Assembly (NCBI GenBank): GCA_002441205.1
Contig: DJVN01000030.1
Coordinates: forward strand, 7,786 to 26,339
From: Syntrophaceae bacterium UBA6255
GTDB taxonomy: Bacteria > Desulfobacterota > Syntrophia > Syntrophales > Smithellaceae
DNA: 18,554 nt
Direction: 5' to 3'
Under the pieces are notes generated by a model, which worked only from the letters and a program-made list of their open reading frames with translations, did not search any database and was not told where the DNA came from. This document shows, piece by piece, positions 14,299 through 18,554 of this stretch. Every line of letters starts with the position of its first letter. The stretch's first letter is position 1. Position numbers and translations under genes: made by a program.

Positions 14299-16021
14299 CC
14301 TGATCTTGTCATCTTTTTTTCATATGATTTTTCTTCCCACGACCAGCATTGAAATGAAAAAACTAAAATGGGACAAGCCAGATGTGATTCTCGTGACGGG
14401 TGATGCCTATATTGACAGTCCTTTTATCGGCGTTTCCCTCATCGGTCGTGTTCTAGCCAATGCGGGATTCCGGGTCGGCGTCATCGCCCAACCTGACTGG
14501 CAGAGTGCAACAGACATTTCCCGTCTGGGAGAACCCAACCTTTTCTGGGGCATTACAGGTGGCTGCATGGATTCCATGGTCGCCAATTATACAGCAACAA
14601 AGAAAAAAAGATTCAACGATGATCTGACTGCGGGAGGAAGAAATAACCGCCGTCCCGACCGCGCGGTTGTGGTTTACGCAAATCTTGTTCGCCGGTATTT
14701 CAAAGAAACCAAGCCACTGATTTTGGGCGGTGTCGAGGCGAGCCTGCGTCGTATCGCCCATTATGATTACTGGTCTGATTCCATAAGGCGATCCATTTTA
14801 TTTGATGCACGCGCCGACGCCCTGGTTTATGGAATGGGTGAAAAGGCCATCGTGGAATTGGCAAGAAAAATTCAAAACAACCAAAGCTTTAACGACGTTC
14901 AGGGGATTTGCTATATTGCGGCCGATGCTCCATCCGATTATATGGAATTGCCTTCTTTTGAAGACGTTATCGCTGATAAAAAATCTTTTATAAAAATGTT
15001 TAATATATTTTATCGAAACAATGACCCTCTCACCGCTCATGGTTTATTTCAGAAACATGGTTCCCGTTATCTGATACAAAATTCACCTCAGCCGAATCCT
15101 ACTGTAAAAGAACTGGATAATATTTACGCGCTCGATTTCACCCGCAATGTCCACCCTTTTTACAGCGCTCAGGGCAAGGTCAAAGCGATGGAGACGATTA
15201 AATTTTCCGTAATCTCCCACCGGGGATGCTATGGCGAATGCAATTTTTGTTCTATAGGCCTGCATGAAGGAAGAACGGTCATCAGTCGAAGTGAAAAATC
15301 AATAATCGATGAGGTACGAAAGCTTAGCGTTCTTCCTGATTTTAAAGGCTACATTCTGGATGTGGGCGGCTCCACCGCGAACATGTACGGTATCGAGTGC
15401 CGGAAAAAACAAATACACGGATCTTGTAACAACAAGAGATGCCTCTATCCGCAAGTCTGTACAAGTTTAAAGCCGGATCACAGCAGACAAATAAATTTAT
15501 TAAATACTTTGCGAAAAATAAAAGGAATTAAAAAAGTATTTGTCGCATCCGGCATCAGATACGATTTGCTTCTCAAGGATAAAAAACATTGCGTGGTCTA
15601 TATACGGGAATTGGTTAATCATCATACATCCGGCCAATTGAAAGTGGCGCCTGAACATTGTGTTCCGGGGATATTAAAACTCATGGGTAAGCCACAAGCC
15701 CTTTCGTTATCGAATTTCAAATACCTTTTTGAAAAAACCAAAAAGTCATTAAAACAAAAACAGTTTCTTACCTATTATTTTATTGCAGCCCATCCCGGAT
15801 GCACTGAAGACGATATGCGTGAACTCAAATCGTTCGCTCAAAAAGAATTAAAAATAAATCCGCGGCAGGTGCAGATCTTTACACCGCTTCCCTCAACGTA
15901 TTCCAGTGTGATGTATTACACAGAAATGGATCCGTTTACCGGAAAGAATATTTCTGTTGAAAAAAGATTAGATCAAAAGCGGAGGCAAAAAGATATTATT
16001 GTCGGCAAAGCAATCAAATAA
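14288..16021 (+). CDS. ygiQ: YgiQ-family radical SAM protein (UPF0313)
   Basis: Up to 577 aa. The N-terminal domain is typical of YgiQ (FLPTTS, VILVTGDAYIDSPFIGVSLI, PNLFWGITGGCMDSMVANYT, LILGGVEASLRRIAHYDYW). The central radical SAM domain has CYGECNFC (Cys314, 318, 321). The end resembles YgiQ (FTPLPSTYSSVMYYT, DPFTGK) but lacks the long tail of the roughly 740-aa E. coli protein. The biochemical role of the family is not established. The frame opens at 14288, overlapping the previous gene, but the family usually starts near FLPTT, so ATG 14324 is a good alternative. Neither start has a clear Shine-Dalgarno, and coupling to the previous gene would favour 14288. Confidence 0.9.
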   Translation: MSFNLILSSFFHMIFLPTTSIEMKKLKWDKPDVILVTGDAYIDSPFIGVSLIGRVLANAGFRVGVIAQPDWQSATDISRLGEPNLFWGITGGCMDSMVANYTATKKKRFNDDLTAGGRNNRRPDRAVVVYANLVRRYFKETKPLILGGVEASLRRIAHYDYWSDSIRRSILFDARADALVYGMGEKAIVELARKIQNNQSFNDVQGICYIAADAPSDYMELPSFEDVIADKKSFIKMFNIFYRNNDPLTAHGLFQKHGSRYLIQNSPQPNPTVKELDNIYALDFTRNVHPFYSAQGKVKAMETIKFSVISHRGCYGECNFCSIGLHEGRTVISRSEKSIIDEVRKLSVLPDFKGYILDVGGSTANMYGIECRKKQIHGSCNNKRCLYPQVCTSLKPDHSRQINLLNTLRKIKGIKKVFVASGIRYDLLLKDKKHCVVYIRELVNHHTSGQLKVAPEHCVPGILKLMGKPQALSLSNFKYLFEKTKKSLKQKQFLTYYFIAAHPGCTEDDMRELKSFAQKELKINPRQVQIFTPLPSTYSSVMYYTEMDPFTGKNISVEKRLDQKRRQKDIIVGKAIK

Positions 16022-16067
16022 CGTTCACAATCACATCGCCTTACGGGTAAAAATATCATTCTACAAC

Positions 16068-16997
16068 TTAATATTTTGCAAGCCAATCAACCACCAAAGG
16101 GAAGTGATCTTTCTCGGCGTCTTTATGCGTCAGCATCGTGACATGATTATAATTGTGGAGATTTCCGCATTTTTTACCCAGCAATACATATTTCGACACG
16201 TGCTTGCCCGATTCATTAATGGTTAAAAGCACATCTTGCCGATGTCCAAGACATTGGTCATTCAGGGCGGCGAAATACAGAGTCGGCGGAAGCACCACTT
16301 CCTGGGCAGCGTTGCCATAGTTAAAACCGTCAAATGGATCAATCCAGTCTTTCATTCTTATCCAGATTGATGTCCCTAGCCTGGTCAGCGCAGGTTCGTC
16401 ATCGCTCACAAGACGGGCAGAGGGGAAAAATCCGAATAGACGAACCAATAAACTGCCCAGCAAAGTATAAACAATATCGATTTGAAAGATTCTCGTTGGA
16501 TTAATGGCGTTTACTCTTCGTTTTGATCCAAAATAAACCATACATTTTACAAGGTCGCGATACTTTGAAAAACGCAGCAGATGCGAAGATGTTAAAACTC
16601 CTCCCCATGAATGGCAAACCCAACGCTGTGGAACCTTTCCGCGAAGCGAGATAATTTTTTCAATAAAGGCCGGTATATCTTCGGTAATGGCCTCCGTTTG
16701 TCCGTATTTCGAATTTCTGTTCACATGCGGTTTGCTTCCACCTCTTCCGCGCAAATCCCCTATATATACATCGTATCCGTATTTTGCCAAATAAGGACCG
16801 AGTCCGCTGGTGCCGGAGTTTGAATAAAACATTCGACCGTTTTCAGCAGAACCGTGCAACATAAATATCGGAAGCCCATCCGGATTGACGTAGATGTGCT
16901 TGAGATGAAGACTGTCATTATGATCAACGGGAATCATCAGCGATTCCATTTTGAGTTCGCCATTGATCTGTTCCGTGAGAGGGCGTTTTTCTTTCAT
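16068..16997 (-). CDS. Alpha/beta-fold hydrolase (serine hydrolase)
   Basis: Up to 309 aa. Oxyanion-hole motif MLHGSAENG lies at 47-54, DLRGRGGS at 81-88, and the nucleophile elbow CHSWGG at 128-133 with Ser130. A probable acid is Asp247 (ALNDQC) and the catalytic His is probably His285 (HNYNHVTM). The elbow has Cys where GHSxGG has Gly. No signal peptide is visible, so it is probably cytoplasmic; substrate unknown. A strong promoter ends only about 6 nt upstream of the first ATG (16997), so transcription would start at or on that codon. Either the mRNA is leaderless or translation starts at ATG 16949 or 16937, which would still keep the whole hydrolase domain. No Shine-Dalgarno settles this. 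It is a single-gene unit convergent with ygiQ. Confidence 0.8.
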   Translation of the reverse strand: MKEKRPLTEQINGELKMESLMIPVDHNDSLHLKHIYVNPDGLPIFMLHGSAENGRMFYSNSGTSGLGPYLAKYGYDVYIGDLRGRGGSKPHVNRNSKYGQTEAITEDIPAFIEKIISLRGKVPQRWVCHSWGGVLTSSHLLRFSKYRDLVKCMVYFGSKRRVNAINPTRIFQIDIVYTLLGSLLVRLFGFFPSARLVSDDEPALTRLGTSIWIRMKDWIDPFDGFNYGNAAQEVVLPPTLYFAALNDQCLGHRQDVLLTINESGKHVSKYVLLGKKCGNLHNYNHVTMLTHKDAEKDHFPLVVDWLAKY

Positions 16998-17002
16998 TAT
17001 TA

Positions 17003-17032
17003 ATAATATAAAAGTGTGAATTGGACTGTCAA
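17003..17032 (-). promoter_or_regulatory. Strong sigma70 promoter for the alpha/beta hydrolase gene
   Basis: Minus-strand TTGACA (17027-17032) with TATTAT at an 18-bp spacing (17003-17008), or TATATT at 16 bp (17005-17010). The predicted start point falls within a few bases of the ATG at 16997. Confidence 0.6.
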
Positions 17033-17284
17033 GAAAATGTTTACATTCATATGAATCTGAATAGATGACAGCATTCCTTTTATAATTTATGAATGAATAT
17101 GATATGCATTGGAGAAATTTTTTAAAAAACAGGGGACTCTATTTCTAACATCGCATGCTACATGCATATGTGCCCTTCAACTTGTCCACTAAAACATATT
17201 CTGTTTTCCAAGTTTTATTCTCTATATTTATGAATGATAAACATTTAGGATCAAGGATTTCAGAAAGACACTTCTTCTTTCCCA

Positions 17285-17314
17285 TTGACTTGCCGAACTT
17301 ATTTCCCCTATAAT
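17285..17314 (+). promoter_or_regulatory. Near-consensus sigma70 promoter of the AmmeMemoRadiSam-type gene
   Basis: TTGACT (17285-17290) and a perfect TATAAT (17309-17314) are separated by 18 bp. The predicted leader is about 48 nt and ends in AGGA 5 nt before the ATG at 17369. Confidence 0.7.
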
Positions 17315-17368
17315 CAAAGCATAAAAAATATAATATCTCCTTTATAACTCAAACCTTCTAGGATTGTC

Positions 17369-18554
17369 ATGATTTCGAGACGTGATTTTTTAATACAACT
17401 GGCGAAACTTGCCCCGCTGATCGGCGGCACTGGCGCTCTTCTCTGCGACCCGGCCTGCCTGACCTATCTGTTTGGCAATCATCATGGTTTGGCTTATGGG
17501 GGAACATACCTGGATGAACTTATCAAATCGGCGCCGAGGGCCCGTTACTGGACTCCGCTTAATACAAAAAATTCAAAAGGAGAAAAAATTGTTAAATGTC
17601 TCCTTTGCGCCAATGGTTGCGCCATCTCGGAGGGACAACGGGGAAGATGCCGGACACGCATGAATGTGAACGGCGAACTGAGAAGTCTTGTCTATGGTCG
17701 CCCTGTCTCCATTCATCTTGATCCGATCGAAAAGAAACCCCTGTTCCATTACCTGCCCGGAGCGGCGGCATTTTCAATTTCCACTGCCGGATGTGTGCTC
17801 AAATGCAAATTCTGTCAAAACTGGCAATTATCTCAGTCATCACCGGAAGATCATCGGGTCTCATTTACTCCACCTGCCAATATCGTTGCTGCTACGAAGG
17901 CTCAAAAGGCTCCCGTCATTGCTTTCACATATAATGAACCGACTGTTTTCACGGAATATCTTACCGACATCTCCCGGGACGCCAAAAAGCTGGGAATCCA
18001 CTGCGTGTTGATCAGCTGCGGCTTCATGAATGAAGCTCCTCTTGCTGAAATGTGCAACGTGCTTGGCGCAATCAAAATAGACCTGAAAGGGTACAGTGAA
18101 GATTTTTACCGCTATGCGTGCGGGGCAAAGCTGCAACCGGTTCTCAAAAGCATCAAACAGATAGCCAAGAGCGGTGTTCATCTGGAAATTGTGAATCTGG
18201 TTGTACCCACATTAAACGACTCGGACAAGATGATGCAAGGTCTCATAGATTGGGTATTGGGAGAAGTCGGCCCCGATGTCCCTCTCCATTTCAGCCGTTT
18301 TCATCCTGATTATCAAATGCAGAATCTTCCGCCTACGCCGCTTGCCACCCTGGAACGCGCCTATAACATGGCCATGAGTAAAGGAATGCACTATCCTTAC
18401 ATCGGCAATGTACCGACCCATCCGGGAACCAAGACCTACTGCCCGAACTGTAAAAAAGTTCTCGTGGAACGACAGGCATTTTTTACCATCGAGATGAATA
18501 TCAAAGATGGAAAATGCAAGTTTTGCAAACAAAAAATCGCCGGTGTCTGGGCAT
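17369..18554 (+). CDS. AmmeMemoRadiSam-type radical SAM protein with Tat-like N-terminus (partial, runs off window)
   Basis: The frame is open from 17369 to the window end (395 codons). It is a PflA-like radical SAM enzyme with the 4Fe-4S motif CVLKCKFC (Cys142, 146, 149) followed by QNWQLSQ, FTYNEPT near 190-196 and DLKGY near 235. Upstream cysteines in CLLCANGC and GRC (Cys77, 80, 84, 94) and a C-terminal pair of CxxC (Cys358/361, 383/386) give the zinc-ribbon layout of the rSAM member of the AmmeMemoRadiSam system. Its usual partners, AMMECR1 and MEMO1 domains, would be expected past the window edge. To my knowledge the reaction is not established. Residues 3-8 read SRRDFL, followed by a hydrophobic stretch to about 25, which looks like a twin-arginine signal. 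AGGA is 5 nt before the ATG. Confidence 0.85.
   Translation, partial: MISRRDFLIQLAKLAPLIGGTGALLCDPACLTYLFGNHHGLAYGGTYLDELIKSAPRARYWTPLNTKNSKGEKIVKCLLCANGCAISEGQRGRCRTRMNVNGELRSLVYGRPVSIHLDPIEKKPLFHYLPGAAAFSISTAGCVLKCKFCQNWQLSQSSPEDHRVSFTPPANIVAATKAQKAPVIAFTYNEPTVFTEYLTDISRDAKKLGIHCVLISCGFMNEAPLAEMCNVLGAIKIDLKGYSEDFYRYACGAKLQPVLKSIKQIAKSGVHLEIVNLVVPTLNDSDKMMQGLIDWVLGEVGPDVPLHFSRFHPDYQMQNLPPTPLATLERAYNMAMSKGMHYPYIGNVPTHPGTKTYCPNCKKVLVERQAFFTIEMNIKDGKCKFCKQKIAGVWA

Larger units (their letters stand above)
16998..17368. other. 371-bp AT-rich intergenic region between divergent genes
   Basis: No coding frame is convincing here. It holds one promoter at each end (17003-17032 minus, 17285-17314 plus) and a 12-bp palindrome ATTCATATGAAT at 17045-17056, just upstream of the left promoter. 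I recognise nothing in the middle (about 17060-17280). Confidence 0.6.

Overview
The window looks like chromosomal DNA of an anaerobic or facultative Gram-negative bacterium, most likely a deltaproteobacterium (Desulfobacterota, Syntrophales-like). The reasons are a fused oleBC gene, three radical SAM enzymes within 11 kb (one with a B12-binding-type N-terminal domain, one of the AmmeMemoRadiSam family), a Cu+-ATPase with its own chaperone, moderate GC, and good Shine-Dalgarno and sigma70 signals. The lineage is an inference; there is no rRNA or marker gene.

Region 1 (41-5625, minus strand) is a complete long-chain olefin (Ole) operon. Its transcription order is oleA, a second thiolase-fold gene, oleBC (fused beta-lactone decarboxylase and beta-lactone synthetase), then oleD. 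The four genes are tightly coupled: 2-nt and 40-nt gaps, then an ATGA overlap. The most interesting feature of the window is the second thiolase gene. It aligns with OleA but has lost all three catalytic residues (Cys to Pro, His to Asn, Asn to Asp). It keeps the EP motif whose Glu, in characterised OleA, reaches across the dimer into the partner's active site. This predicts an active/inactive OleA heterodimer, comparable in principle to KS/chain-length-factor pairs and to PqsC/PqsB.

Region 2 (5626-6381) is a 756-bp AT-rich divergent intergenic region. It holds an 18-bp perfect palindrome in the presumed oleA leader and a duplicated 40-bp unit, each copy centred on a long dyad. It also holds a 21-codon micro-ORF resembling an IS3 OrfA N-terminus, and a structured leader before the next gene. 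That gene (6382-7611, plus) is a membrane diguanylate cyclase with an intact active site and I-site.

Region 3 (7654-10227, minus) is a two-gene unit, a flippase-like membrane protein followed by a B12-type radical SAM protein, behind a near-consensus sigma70 promoter. Region 4 (10402-12854, minus) is a copZ-copA copper efflux unit.

Region 5 (13041-16021, plus) is a probable operon of an MBL-fold hydrolase, a small four-helix cytochrome b561-like protein and a YgiQ-family radical SAM protein. Region 6 (16068-16997, minus) is a lone alpha/beta hydrolase with its own promoter. Region 7 (17369 to the window end, plus) is an AmmeMemoRadiSam-type radical SAM protein with a twin-arginine-like N-terminus, cut by the window edge. 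No tRNA, rRNA, CRISPR array or intact mobile element was found.
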